Source of the DNA: Ceraceosorus guamensis | Lineage: Eukaryota > Basidiomycota > Exobasidiomycetes > Ceraceosorales > Ceraceosoraceae | Assembly: GCF_003144195.1 (NCBI RefSeq) | Contig: NW_020290105.1 | Location: forward strand, 1-46,910 | Length of the DNA stretch: 46,910 nt | Direction: 5' to 3' | Part shown: positions 10,861 to 22,074 of the stretch, one piece after another | How the letters are laid out: each line of letters starts with the position of its first letter | How positions within the stretch are numbered: position 1 is the stretch's first letter | The notes under the pieces: model-generated | Seen by the model: only the letters and a program-made list of their open reading frames with translations | Told to the model about the DNA's origin: nothing | Databases searched by the model: none | Translations under genes and position numbers: made by a program

Positions 10861-12806
10861 ATGGAAATCCCGGCGACCACCCACCACACCCTTCACACCA
10901 TGACACCTGCTCCTAACAATGTCTTTCGCGGCGAGCGGTCCCTCCATGATGTGAGTCTGAGCGCCCCAACTCGCCATACTTAGGACAATGAAGTAAATTG
11001 ATGCCATCTTCGTTCCCGCAGTTCTACGACCCTGAACAGAACCCGCCTACACCGCTCGTGGAGCTACCAGAATCGTTGAATCCCTTCTTGCGCTCACACA
11101 ATGTTCACGTCTACGTCAAGCTTCACAGCGCTTTGCCCGCCGGCAACGTCAAATCCTTGCCGGCGCTCAACATGTTGCAGCAAGGCGGAATCGATGCGGG
11201 TTTCGCGCTCGAAGGTCAGAGCGCGGCCCAGATCTCGCGTCGAAAAGAAGGCTCGGAAAAGGTTTCTCGAATCGTCGAATACTCTAGCGGCAGCACCGTC
11301 ATTTCGTTGAGCATCTTGGCGCGCATCATGGGCGTGGATGATGTCTCTGCCTATCTCTCGAACAAGACTTCGGACGCAAAGTTGAAGCTCATGCGCTTCT
11401 TTGGACTCAAATTGCATCTCTTTGGAGGCCCGTCGCAGCCTGAACCTTTGGATCCGCGCGGCGGTATCTATAAAGCGCTGCTACGGGGTAAAGAAGAGGG
11501 GTCTTTCAATCCCGACCAGTACGCCAACCCGGCCAACTACGAAAGCCATATGCGATGGACGGGACCTCAATTGGCCAAGCAGCTGCCCGAGATGGACATT
11601 TTCGTTGCTGGTATGGGAACTGCTGGAACCATGACGGGAACAGGTTTGGCTCTCAAGAGGCTTTTGCCGACGGTCAAACGCATCGGTGTGACCACAGCAC
11701 CTGGCGATCGAGTCCCAGGACCTCGATCAGAAGCTCTTCTGGCTCCGGTAGAATTCCCATGGAGAGATGCGATCGACGCAATGGAATGGGTGGGATCTGC
11801 CGACTCTTATGCGCGATCCATCGAGCTTTGCAGAACGGGATTGATGTGCGGCCCTTCGTCCGGATTCAACCTGCAGGGGCTGTTCCAGCACCTTCGAAGA
11901 CACATTGAGGTCCACGGCGACCTAGACGCTCTGCGCAAGCAGCCCGGAGCACCCATTCACGCAGCTTTCATGGCTTGCGATGGACCTTACCAGTACATCG
12001 ACGAGTACTTTTCCAAGCTGCCGACGGAAACTTTTCATCCCATTCAGAACGACGTTCTCATTGGTGTCGACCTGTACCGTTACGACGACGCGTGGGAGCT
12101 GCAGCCCCACAAGGCCTTCGAGCTGGCCTATACTTACAAGCTGGAACAGTGCGAAGCTAGCAGCAATGAGGAGCACAGCAAGTCGACGTCGACGAGCGGA
12201 TCCGCTTCCGTTGAAGAGCTTGCTGATCGACTGGCTGATTTGCGTCGTCCTTCGGCCACACCGAGCGACATCAGCGTAGAGAGCAGCACATCCTCCATCT
12301 CTTCTTCTTCCTCCGCATCCGACGCAGGTTTTAGAGCGTCAAAATCCTCCAGTGCTACTTCCACAGCTGGTACGTCTCCCGAGAGGAGCAGCATAGCCAC
12401 GCTTCGCAAAGGCGTCAAGCTTCTCGACCTGAGAGGATCCAGCGTTAAATCTTCCAGATTCTTTCAAGCCACATCTGTCGAGCTGCAGCACGTCAGCGAA
12501 ACTTCTACGGATCCCTTTAGCGACCCCCATTTGCTCGCTGAACAGTGGAAAGAGCTCGATTCGCTCTTCGAGCCCGACAACTCGCGAGGTCTAGAGATCT
12601 TGAGCAGCAGCAGCAGCGTCGATTCGCAAGACCAACCATCAGCAGCAGCAGCAGCAGCAGCAGCAGCCCAGATTCTGGTCGTCTGTCAAGATGGAGGCGC
12701 TTCGCGCATCGCCACTTCCGTCCTCAGACATCGCGGCTACGAGGCCAGCTTTGTGGCAGGAGGAGCGTCCAGCTGGACACAACGTGGCTGGCCAGTACAG
12801 CTCTGA
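10861..12806 (+). CDS. Cysteine-synthase-like PLP enzyme with C-terminal rhodanese domain
   Basis: Two exons (10861-10950, 11022-12806) encode 624 aa, or 611 aa if the in-frame ATG at 10900 is used. Residues about 35-390 are a fold-type II PLP enzyme of the cysteine synthase/tryptophan synthase beta group. The probable PLP lysine is K74 in PAGNVKSL, the substrate loop is SSGSTVIS (canonical TSGNTG), and the phosphate-binding loop is GTAGTMTG at 229-236. A Ser-rich, low-complexity linker contains poly-Ala. The C-terminus is rhodanese-like: LLDLRGS, then C585 in VVCQDGG as the candidate persulfide cysteine, and the GG-x3-W end motif. It probably handles sulfur amino acids coupled to sulfur transfer. 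The altered lysine and TSGNTG loops mean the reaction may not be cysteine synthesis. Confidence 0.88.
12641..12667 (+). repeat. (AGC)9 coding microsatellite, poly-Ala
   Basis: Nine AGC units inside the linker of the PLP-rhodanese gene, read in frame as GCA and giving a poly-alanine run just before the last rhodanese segment. Length variation here would be in frame. Confidence 0.95.
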
Positions 12807-13516
12807 TACCATCCCACACTGCTTCTTGCTTCTCACCGCTCTTCCACTCCGCAGACCTTTCCGCTTCGCGCAACCCGCCTGTAGACCTGAGCCTTCGCAC
12901 GTCTCGTCTTTTTTTTTTTTTAAACTTGCTGAGCACAGCTCGATCGAGGAGATTGCCATGTGGATCATTTGTTTCAGGTTCCCTCTTGTGAAGTGCGCGC
13001 TGACCGACAGGCAGCGAGCCACATTTTCCCTAAGGGAGCGAAAGTCCCTCGGCACGGAGAAAGTTGAATCCTGGTCGCTTCGAAAGCTGCGTGGATTCGC
13101 ATGTATCACACTGGCGCCGGCATGGGACCAGAATCGAGCTCCCTCTACACCGCATGACATTCCTCTGCAAAACATTTGGCGATTTGCAAGTGCCTGAGGT
13201 TGCAACTACGTGTCTGTCCCCCTAGCCCCTCCCTCCCCCCAGACCCTCCTTTCCTGCACTCCTCGCATCCGATCCCGCAGCCTTGTTCTGAGCATTTCAG
13301 CAAATACATTCTCGGATATCCTTCCATTCCTTGCTCTTCCGTCGTCTCCTCGCCCAGTCCCACCTGCCGCCCACGATCCTCAGGAGAGCGTTTTCAAAGA
13401 TCTTCCCATCCTTTTTTCGTTCTGATCAGCCAATATCCAGCCTCTTTACGACTTGGCGGGCCCAACTTTGCTCGCCGCGCTTTCCTTTCTCAACGTCATA
13501 GCAGCGACCCTGGCGT
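12807..13516. other. Intergenic, convergent 3' ends
   Basis: 710 bp between the stops of the PLP-rhodanese gene (+) and the Edc3-like gene (-). It includes a T13 run at 12909-12921 and a strongly C/T-rich stretch at about 13205-13400. No gene is supported. Confidence 0.65.
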
Positions 13517-14935
13517 TTAATCCGCCGTATTCCTCTCTTCAGTCGCGACGCTCGTCGCAACACCCGCAGCGCTCGCAGCGACCCACTCTCCCAACCTCTT
13601 TACAAAAGCTCCTGCCCGCTCCGTACCTCCGAGTCCTAGAGGTTTCGCATACTTTACGGGCAATGCTGCAATCAGCGTCTGATCCGAGGCGGACGGCACG
13701 GGACCATTGTATCGAAGCTTGCTCAGCGTTCCAGAGAGACGGACGGTCAGGTTGCCTGCATTGATTGTCGAGGAGGCGGAGGAGGCGCTGGCTTGAGAAA
13801 GGTGCTTTGTCCGAGCCTGTGGAGAGGTGTAGAGCGTGAGATCGTACGTTGAATTGCTGCCACTACCATTGTGCGGCAGGGCCTCTGCAGCTTGATCCTC
13901 TGCAGGTCTGGCTAGTGCAATATCAATGCCCGTCAAGGCGGAAAGCAGCTCCAATTTGCCTTGCACTTCTTGTTCCCTCCCTCCAACAATCCCATCAGTA
14001 CCGTGTGTCCCGCTACCATTGACATGCGATGACAGTCGTTCGGAAGCAGGCGGAGGACTGGGACTCAACACGTTCTCGTCAGCTCTCAGCTTTTCTTGCG
14101 GATTCCGAGCGGCTGCAATCCGACCCCGTGATGACAGCGTTAGAGCGTCCAAGTCGGGCGCGCTGCCGCTGAGAGGAACAGGTGAAGAGCTTTTACGTGC
14201 TGCTGCTGCTGTTGCTCTGTTGTGCGCGTGCAGACGCAGCGAAGGGTCCGTCTGATCTGATGCCTGATGTCAAGATCGGTTAGATGGGCGTACGAGACGG
14301 CGTCCACTTTCAGCTCAACTGCACGTCGATACAGAATGCACTCTGAGCGGCTGCGCTGCATCGGTCCTGACGCTCACCCGAATCTGATCCCAGACCGCCT
14401 TCTTGTCGAAGCTCTTGAGTGCCTTGTCAAAGTCGAAATCCTCCTCGTACTCTTGATTTGCTTGCGTCTGACTCGCGACGAGATTTTTGGCTTTGCTTTC
14501 CTTCTTGGGCGTCACAGACATGGCCTTGGGACCTTTGGGAGGCTCAGCATGAGCCAGCGAAGCTGAAGCTGCAGCGACTGCTGCTGCCTTCGCAGCCCTC
14601 TTCTTTGAAGCTTTGCTCGATGTTGTCTGAGGAGTTGATGGGGTAGGGGGGTAGGAGACGAGGGAGGAGCTGGGCGTCGAGCCTGAAGGGACTGTCAGTT
14701 GGTTGTACGAGCTTGAAGAGGCGCCGACGTTGGCCGTGCGCTCCCCAATCATTTCAATACCAGCGATCTTGCTTCGATCCACTGTTTCCAAGGTGTTTCC
14801 ATCGTCTAGCAAGAGCTTGAGGATGCCGCTAGATGCGTCTATGCTTTGTATCCTACCGACTAGAGTATGGGAAGATGTGCCGCTAGAAGGATGCAGGGTC
14901 AGACGGACCCGAAGACCGATGTATGCTGATGACAT
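13517..14935 (-). CDS. EDC3: Edc3-like decapping enhancer (LSm + FDF) with divergent C-terminus
   Basis: Two exons (14935-14378, 14263-13517; intron 114 nt) encode 434 aa. Residues 1-65 form a divergent LSm domain (IGLRVRLTL, then LVGRIQSIDASSGILKL). A Ser/Ala/Lys-rich linker follows, then an acidic FDF box at 164-178 (EEDFDFDKALKSFDK), the segment by which Edc3 binds the DEAD-box helicase Dhh1/DDX6. ENVL at 249-252 resembles the RHDENIL that follows FDF in animal Edc3. Edc3 is a P-body scaffold that stimulates Dcp2. The YjeF-N dimerisation domain expected next is not recognisable; residues 280-415 (LELLSALTGIDI, then LIAALP, then FVKRLGEWV) are something else. The second exon has no ATG, so it must be spliced to the first. 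The LSm/FDF assignment is firm; strict orthology is less so. Confidence 0.78.
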
Positions 14936-15530
14936 GATAGGACGTGATGCGCTGCAACTGAAGAGCAGCGATGAGAGGTCGACGCGATGGGATGGCTGAT
15001 GATGCGGACGCTTGAGAACACGGCAAGTTCGACTGTCAAGCGTGTCCTGGCGCTTGTTCCGATTCTGATGGTGACCTTGCACTATTGTGACCCGAAAGGC
15101 AAATCGAATCACTGGCAGGCGCTCTGCCTCGGCAAGCTTCGGTCTGAGACGAGTGAGATGAGATGATGGATAGAAGGCAATCCTGTGAAATCGTGAGCGT
15201 TGGTGTTGCAGCTTCGCGTGCTGCGTACGTGTTGTGAATGTGCTGGTGTGCGTGAACACCGGGGCACGATCACGTGTTCGGATCTGCCACGCCGCGCACG
15301 GGCTTTCGCTTGCGCGCTGCTGCTGGTTATGTGTTGCACCGCGGCTGCGAAAGCTTTCCTACGCAAGTCTTCGAGTAAGGCTGCTGCTGCTGGTCGACGT
15401 GTCATGCGAATCACTGAATGTCCAGACCTGCCATCTTCACAAACACGACTGCTGGTGCCTTCCGGCTGCCTCCCATCATCACTTCGCAAAGCCTGTATTC
15501 GCGGTAGTACAGGCAGCCCATCTCGCCAAG
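14936..15530. other. Intergenic, divergent promoters of Edc3-like gene and OST1
   Basis: 595 bp between two start codons pointing apart; it must hold both promoters. I see no gene, TATA box or repeat of note. Confidence 0.7.
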
Positions 15531-17404
15531 ATGACGTCGCTTCGAGCTGCACAGATTCATTCAGCTCGTGCCACCTTGGCAATGCTGCTGCTTTTGGGCG
15601 TCCTGAGCACCCAACTCGTCCTCCTGGTCAGAGGTGCGAGCGCCAAGGACTACACGCTGAAGTCACTGCAGCACAACATCGATCTGTCCGGTAGCACAAC
15701 GAGTATCTCAGAAGTGCACGAGGTCGAGCTGAACTCTCCCGAGCTGTACGCCAATGATCCGCCCGTTTACCATTTTCTTCTCAGCGCGGAAAAGGCCAGG
15801 GGATTGAGTTGGATGGAATGCACCGCTAAGCTAGGAGCCGGCATGCAGAGTACCGATAGAGCTATCCTACCTGTCAAGCGACACTTGTCGCCCGATGCTT
15901 CGGGTTTGTCCAGCTTGGGTAACGCGACCAATGCGCCTGGTGTGCACTTCCAACCCACCTCCACTCCTCACCTCTTCTCCATCGATTTGCCGCCTCGATT
16001 TTTCCAGAAACAACACCCCGAAGAGCCAATTCCTAGTCTGGTGCTGCAGATCAACTATGTCACGCTCCACCAGAGTGAGCCTTTGCCCAAAGCTGTGGCT
16101 CAAAAGGAAGAGATGTTCTTGCATTGGACAGGCGACGCTGTGCCGCTCGCATTCTATGGAGCCAACAAGGCAAGGACGAAGATTCGGTAAGTCATGACAG
16201 GGTACCTCGCACAAGGTGTCGCGAATGATGCATTCACGTGCGCAAGCTAGACGCATACATGCTAATGAGTGAGCCCTCCTGACCCACTCAGCACATCGAC
16301 TCCAAAGATCCTTTCGCATTCCCTCTCTCCCGCCACCGCAAGCTCGCCCAAAGCCGAAAATGCCGATAGCGAAGCGACTAAATCGGGAGCTGCAATCACC
16401 TATGGGCCCTGGGTATCGGTACCATCCTTCTCAGACAGCCCATCTCTAGCTCTCGAGTCGCGCCGCGCAGCATCCGTCCACTACAAGCACGACGCGCCAG
16501 TGATCAGCGTGGTTCGAGCGGATCGGCACGTCGAGATTTCCCACTGGGGAGACAATCTTGCCATCGACGATCAGCTCTGGCTGCGCAACGACGGACCGAA
16601 GCTCAAGGGACATTTTTCGCGCATAGAGCATCAGATGGCACAGATGTACAACCGAGACAATTCTCATACGCTCAACAGTCTGCTCTTGCACCTCCCACCT
16701 GGAGCCAAGGACGCTTACTTTGTCGATGCGATTGGAAACATTTCGACAAGTCACTTCAGACCTACACCAAACGCTCCTCAGTACATCCATACAGCCCCTC
16801 ACAAATTGGCAGCTCACAGAGCTTCCTCTTTGGATCTGGTACCTCGCTACCCCTTGCTGGGAGGCTGGAATTTCACCTTCAGTATCGGCTATCACCTCAA
16901 CCTGGCCAAAGGCAGCTGGGGCAAGAGAGTGCTGGTAGATGGACAGGAGAGGTATAGCGTCGCTGTACCATTCTTAACTCCCATTACTGATGTGGCGGTT
17001 GACTCTGCTCGAACGACCATTGTGCTGCCGGAGGGCGCAAAGTGAGTGTTGAGATCTATTGTCGAGCGACTTGGACGCCGCACCTGAGCCCTGCTCACAT
17101 TCCTTGCTTGCTTTCGCTCATGTTGCAATGTGCCGAATCAAGGGACATTACCTACGCCGCGCCTTTTCTGCTGGACAGCGTGGCGCAATCCATCTACACC
17201 ACCTACCTCGACTCGACCGGTCGACCATCGTTGGTGTTGGAAAGAAAAGCATGCTCGGATCATCATGGACGCAACGTGTTTGTGACGTACAAATTGGACA
17301 AGAAGGATCATTATAGGAAACCGGCAGTCATTACTGCCGTCTTTTTTGCCGCCTTTTTGGGCGCGGCCTTGGCTAGGAGGTTTGAGGCTAGAATCAAGAC
17401 GTAG
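15531..17404 (+). CDS. OST1: Oligosaccharyltransferase subunit 1 (ribophorin I)
   Basis: Three exons (15531-16186, 16292-17041, 17143-17404) encode 555 aa. An N-terminal signal sequence (LAMLLLLGVLSTQLVLLV) leads into a long lumenal region with ribophorin I features: YHFLLS early, SRIEHQMAQM, GWNFTFSIGY, and DSVAQSIYTTYLDSTGRP near the end. One C-terminal helix (PAVITAVFFAAFLGAALA) is followed by a short basic tail. Ost1 is an ER-membrane subunit of the oligosaccharyltransferase that transfers the glycan from dolichol to Asn in nascent chains. It is longer than yeast Ost1 (476 aa) and near the human protein (about 607 aa). Start chosen at ATG 15531 because the signal peptide follows directly. 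Confidence 0.93.
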
Positions 17405-17903
17405 CGTTCTAGCTGCGCAGAGTCGCTGGGATTCCCAATCGGACACTCGAGGGTTGCACGCTTTTTGTTAAAAGCCGGCAATCGTGTAGACGAGCGATGA
17501 ATGAAATGAAAATGGCAACTTGTTATGTCGTTGCGCGTGCGTGCGTGCGGGCGTGCGTGCGGAAATGTGTGCCGATGAAAAGCGTTGATGACCCGCACTC
17601 ACGCTGTGAGCAAGTGATCCGGAGATGCACGACTGTAATCACGAGCCGTTCGAGGTAGGGCTCATTGTGGCTAAAGCGATAATACGGTGAAACATGTCCT
17701 TGGCATCTTCGCACGAGGTATGGGGCGCACGAGCATTGAGGTACAGAAGACGAAAGGTTGTGTAAGTAGGGGGCTTGGGCGAGTGCGAGAAGGGCAAAGC
17801 GGCAGACAGGAGGGATGGGAGGCGAGGCAAGCAGGAAACGAGAAGAGGGTAGGAGGTGTGAGAGGGAAGAATGACGTGAAAGACTGGAGCGCCTTTGGCA
17901 GCG
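17405..17903. other. Intergenic, convergent 3' ends
   Basis: 499 bp between the stops of OST1 (+) and the PhlG-like gene (-). It contains a GTGC-rich simple repeat at about 17536-17561. No gene is seen. Confidence 0.7.
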
Positions 17904-18979
17904 CTAGAAAGTGCCTCCTGACTTGCTGAGCTGACCGTACTCTTTGAAGAGGTCGGGCAGGATGGAAGCCAAATGGGTCATCTCCTGCGAGTCGTGGAAG
18001 AATTGCTGCAGAGAGAGGGGTCTACCTGCGATGATGTTTTTGATGCCCAGCAAGGCGGCAATCTGGTTGATGGGAAGGAATTGACCCAGAATAGGAATCT
18101 GCACTTGAACATTGTTTCCCAAAAAGTAGCGCGAACGCAAAATCAGACCGCCGGGAACTTCGTGCCAAAAGTGATACATGTTTGCGATCTTCAACGGCGT
18201 TCCTTGAGCGTAGATCTCGCCAGATGCGGAAGCGACGATGCCGTTGGGTGCCAATTGAGTCGGATCCAACCCGATATCGCTGACGTTTTTGAAATGAATA
18301 TCAATGGGCAGCAATTGATCTCCGATGATCTCGTTGATGTGATGAACCGCACCGATGTACTTTTGTTGGTTCAAGAGATTGGGATTGTCCAGCCTGTCCT
18401 TGTAGGTCGAGTCGATGGAGACGTGTCCCCAAGGATGCCAGAGGGAATAACGAACGCTTGCGGCCGAATGCCACCAGAACCACCAGGTGATCATTTCGCC
18501 AGTAACGCCTGGCCAGTAAGTCTTGCTTGCTACGTAGCCTCCACCATCGGGGTAAGAGCACCAGCCGCTCTCTCCGGGCAGTTCGTTGGTGATGGGCGTT
18601 TGCAAACGACGAATGTCCGAAAGATCTTGCTTCAAGGCTTGAGTGTTGCAGTTCAACGACTGCTTTCCAGCATCGATGGCTTCCTTGTAGAGGAAGAGAT
18701 CGGGTCGAAAGTACTTTGCGAAGGGTTGACCGGCGATGTTGCGCTGATTCTTGACCAGATTGTCTTGGTATTGCAGAGAGTAGTACGAATTGGGAAGAGG
18801 TCCGGTGCTGTGCTCAGATGAAACGAGACTCGTGGTGGGATCAGCACTGACGATCTTCTGTGCAAAGCAATGAAAGGGTGGGAGCATTCTCTTACTCACG
18901 TTGGTAGAGTGGGTGCACCGTGGGTTGTGGAGGCGATGCCGAGCGCCGCAGCGATGATGGAAGCGACAACAAACTTCAT
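17904..18979 (-). CDS. Secreted PhlG-like (DAPG hydrolase family) protein
   Basis: Two exons (18979-18900, 18846-17904; 53 nt intron) encode 340 aa. Residues 1-21 are a clear signal peptide ending ASTTHG, so the protein is probably secreted. The body matches the bacterial 2,4-diacetylphloroglucinol hydrolase PhlG family: TYWPGVTGEMITWWFWWH at 136-153, LWHPWGH ending at H168, and YHFWHEVPGGLILRSRYFLG at 251-270. In PhlG, zinc is held by histidines and a glutamate including an H-x3-E pair; here H252 and E256 fit that spacing. PhlG cleaves a C-C bond to detoxify a Pseudomonas antifungal. The true substrate here is unknown, but export plus conserved metal ligands points to extracellular breakdown of a phloroglucinol-like or other aromatic ketone. 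The family call is from recognised motifs; the substrate is inference. Confidence 0.82.
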
Positions 18980-19255
18980 CGCGTTTTGATGTACAATGAA
19001 GCAGGAGGGCTATGGGGTGGGTCAGAGAGGATTGGAGGAGTGAGCGTGGGGGAAAGTAGTAGAGATGGTTAGGAGGATGGGTGAAGAGGCGGTGGGGGCT
19101 GACAGTTGTGGTCTGAATTTCTCTGTGTGTCTCGCTCTTATACAAAAGTCACTTTTGCGGTCTTGCGAGAAAGGCAAGGCAAGGGCAAAGGAGAGAGTCT
19201 GAGTGTGGATGGCACTCACACTCATCCGACTCGCATGCCTTTCATCAATGCCGCA

Positions 19256-19282
19256 GGTACGGGGACGGGGACGGGTACGGGG
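19256..19282. repeat. GGTACG/GGGACG hexamer repeat
   Basis: About four imperfect hexamer units, G-rich on the plus strand, roughly 280 bp upstream of the PhlG-like start codon. Confidence 0.9.
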
Positions 19283-19642
19283 TAGCGTCTACTCGCTGGT
19301 TTTCCCCGCATCCCAGCAGCAGCTGATGCGCATGTACTGTATGTCGAACTCACATCCTCCACCCTTCCATACGAGGCCTTTGCACTGCGTCGCCACCAGA
19401 AGAGTCACAAGTGCATGAACCGTACCTACAGACAGAGAAGAGCTGAGATTTGCCGTGTAGTGAGCACAGGCACCCACTACTCGCCGCTGTGATTGTGTAT
19501 CCAGGCGAAGATGTCCGAGCACCATCCGCATGGTGGCAGTCACAGTGTGAGTGTGAGTCTCCACTCGAGACTTGCATCCGCCGCAAGGCACAAACACAAG
19601 AAAGGCCCTTCATCTGCCTCGCATCACACAGACACGGACCAT

Positions 19643-19673
<31 letters not shown>
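19643..19673. repeat. (TC)n microsatellite
   Basis: 31 bp of TC dinucleotides with a single interruption (TTT) near the left end. Confidence 0.95.
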
Positions 19674-20679
19674 GAACTATTCCTTCTCCCTCTTCATCCT
19701 CTACTCTCACACCGCATAGCCACATACATGATTCTCCACCTTTGAAATCCCGAGCGCTATAGCCAACGAAGCGAGGTCTCGAATGGCCGATCCCCAGCTG
19801 CAAATGCGGGGTAATTGAAAAAAAAGGCGGAGAGAAGCGCATACGTGAAATGCGGCAAGTGCGGAAAGCGCGGAAGAGCGATACAATCATAGAAGCAGCA
19901 TGTATATGCATGCACCCATACAAGCCTACGGTATACAGTACGTGGGTGCACGGGCAGGCATGCAGTACACGTGGCTGTCTCTCACATTTTCCCACTCGTC
20001 ATTCAATTTCTGGAAGGCAGTCCCTGTTGACCTGTGACTGCACCACCGCTCACTTGTGATTGCGCACACACCTCGCGCGAGCCGGCCTTCCAATTCATAT
20101 GCCTCCTCAAGTCTCGAAGAAAGCCTTCTGTGTGCGGATGCTCATAAGGCTTTGGGAGAGTCCCTCCCCCCATTCACATGCCTGAATATCGGGGGACTAT
20201 TCGCCGCACTTTGCGCCGGGCCCCGCCTTTACTCTCTTCACTGCCATCATGCGATTACACCGCCAATATACTCCTCTAATCTCTTCGTAGAGCGGCCCGC
20301 TCTCTCAGTCCTGCAGCACATCCTGTAGAGCTGCAGCGGTGTCGGCACACCTTGCTTCGGGTTCATTTCATCACAAGACCCATCCGACACACCTTCTTGA
20401 CAGAGGTCAAAGCATTCTGGACATACATTACATTCTTGATTGTGACTAGTAAGTGGCTCGCGCCAACAAACTCGGACTAGCTTGCGCCCAAGCCGGACTT
20501 TGTCCTGTAGAAGCCGCGTGGTCGTCGCGCAGGTTGTCTTCCTTGAAGGTCCGACCATCCCTTCTAAACCTGAGATAGGCAAACGTGTACATGTCGTTCG
20601 TTTTTCTTTTCGCGCCGCGGGCGACTCGACTAGGTGCTCGAAAGTGGGGATGTATGCGCTGCCAGAGCACATACAATCG

Positions 20680-21391
20680 CTAGCCCAGGAGCAACTCGTA
20701 GATGATCACAACGATGTTGAGAGCGATTAGCGGCACTGAGTACGTTGTAGAGGCGGGCAAAATTCTGTCAGGGCTTCCGTATCAGTCGGAGCCAAGCGAG
20801 ACCGTGGAGCCGCGAGCTTAATCTCGCTTGACGCAAAGACGCCATCACACACTTACCCCTCAACAACATCCGCACAGCTCCTATGAGACTGATCAGCCTC
20901 GCCTTGACGCCCGGTCCTTCTGAGCCCAATTGTTGCCCATTGAATCCTGCAGGATCGAAAGCTGCTGCGCTGTTCGGTTGTGTGGACACTGTGGACCAAC
21001 CCACTATGCCGCAATGTCGCGATTGAGAAGAGGTGCGTATGGTCAGCTTGGCATGTCATCCGTGTGTCGGAGGTTGTCGCGGGTCATCCATCGTGTGCGC
21101 CTCTGCTCTCTGCAACGAGACGGGACGCGAGTAAGGCGACAGCCCGCTCCACGGCGGAAGTGGCCCTTGTCCAGACCGAAGGATGGGCAACCCGCTCCAT
21201 CAACGCACGAATCGACCACCCAGCTCAGACCGGCCCAAGAGTTGCCATGACCTCCACCACTTATCGCACGCAATGACAACAAATGCACATCTCCACTCAC
21301 CTCTGGCCAAGAAGCGCTCCTCGTTCAAAATCGCAATGGCATTGACCAGCAAGAGGGAGATGTAGAGCAAAGACCCCAGTGTGGATGCCAT
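20680..21391 (-). CDS. YOS1: Yos1 / IER3IP1 homologue, ER-Golgi transport
   Basis: Three exons (21391-21301, 21003-20857, 20735-20680) encode 97 aa. Exon 1 gives MASTLGSLLYISLLLVNAIA and the conserved EERFLAR; exon 2 begins VGW and contains VKARLISLIGAVRMLLR; exon 3 gives VPLIALNIVVIIYELLLG and the stop. This matches the small two-helix protein Yos1 (human IER3IP1, RVPLIIVN at the same place), which works with Yip1 and Yif1 in COPII vesicle traffic from ER to Golgi. The last acceptor was fixed by phase and by this match: using TCAG at 20739-20736 restores the conserved R-VPLI junction. The gene shares a 683 bp divergent promoter region with the phosducin-like gene. Confidence 0.93.
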
Positions 21392-22074
21392 GCTGGTCGA
21401 ACGGGCAGTCGCCTGCTGACACAAGCTCTGCAGTGTTCCCTGGGGCGGCGAGAAGGATCCAATCCTCGCGGACGGCGTCTAACAGTCGACGCACGTGCTC
21501 CTCCCTAACTCGTACGTCCCAACGATGGGCCCAACAGCTCGCCGGTGTGATCTTCCTGTTCTGTTCTAGATTTTTCCTAGCCAGCTTACGACTCGCGAGC
21601 GGGGGCAAGTGGAGAAGTCTTCGGCAATGTGTGTGCGGAGTCCTCAACTCGCGAGTGGCATTGTCACAGTGATCGAGCTTGACGGGATAGTCTGGAGGGG
21701 AAACGAGAGCACGAAGCTGCGAAAGAACTCGAAAGTCGCAACTCACGAGTCCATCCGTCGTGAGTCTGAGATCGACGTGCTCCGTGCTTGCATGCGCGGT
21801 GCCGCGGTGTGCAATGACAACGATGACTGCGCACGGACTCGCACTCACGCTTCTCGCACGAAAGGAGCGCAACCGAACCTGATGCACAATACGACTTCCA
21901 CCAAAGCATACATGCAGGCATGGGTCTTCGAACAGCTTCTTCACACCTCCTCCACTCTAGCTCTATCACCTATACACAGTCCAAAGCAGCCGCTCTTGTC
22001 TTCTCACTTCAACACCCATTGAGCAACCTCGCTGCTGCTTGGGTCACAGAGCACAGAGCGTGCACTTTGCCAAG
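21392..22074. other. Intergenic, divergent promoters of YOS1 and phosducin-like gene
   Basis: 683 bp between two start codons pointing apart. It contains an ACTCACGAGT box at 21741 and TCGTGAGTCT at 21758. No gene is seen. Confidence 0.7.

Larger units (their letters stand above)
18980..20679. other. Intergenic region with simple repeats
   Basis: 1.7 kb upstream of the PhlG-like gene and downstream of YOS1. It carries a GGGACG/GGTACG tract and a TC tract. Open frames here are short and overlapping, and no gene is supported. Confidence 0.65.

Noticed and set aside
13453-13764. Plus-strand frame starting with a signal-like hydrophobic stretch
   Set aside because: It has no ATG at its start and overlaps the Edc3-like coding exon on the other strand.
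17973-18821. 282-codon plus-strand frame
   Set aside because: Fully antisense to the PhlG-like gene, which has a signal peptide, spliced start and family motifs.
21297-21944. 215-codon minus-strand frame upstream of YOS1
   Set aside because: It overlaps YOS1 exon 1 in a different phase. The YOS1 phase is fixed by strong homology, and the rest of the frame resembles nothing.
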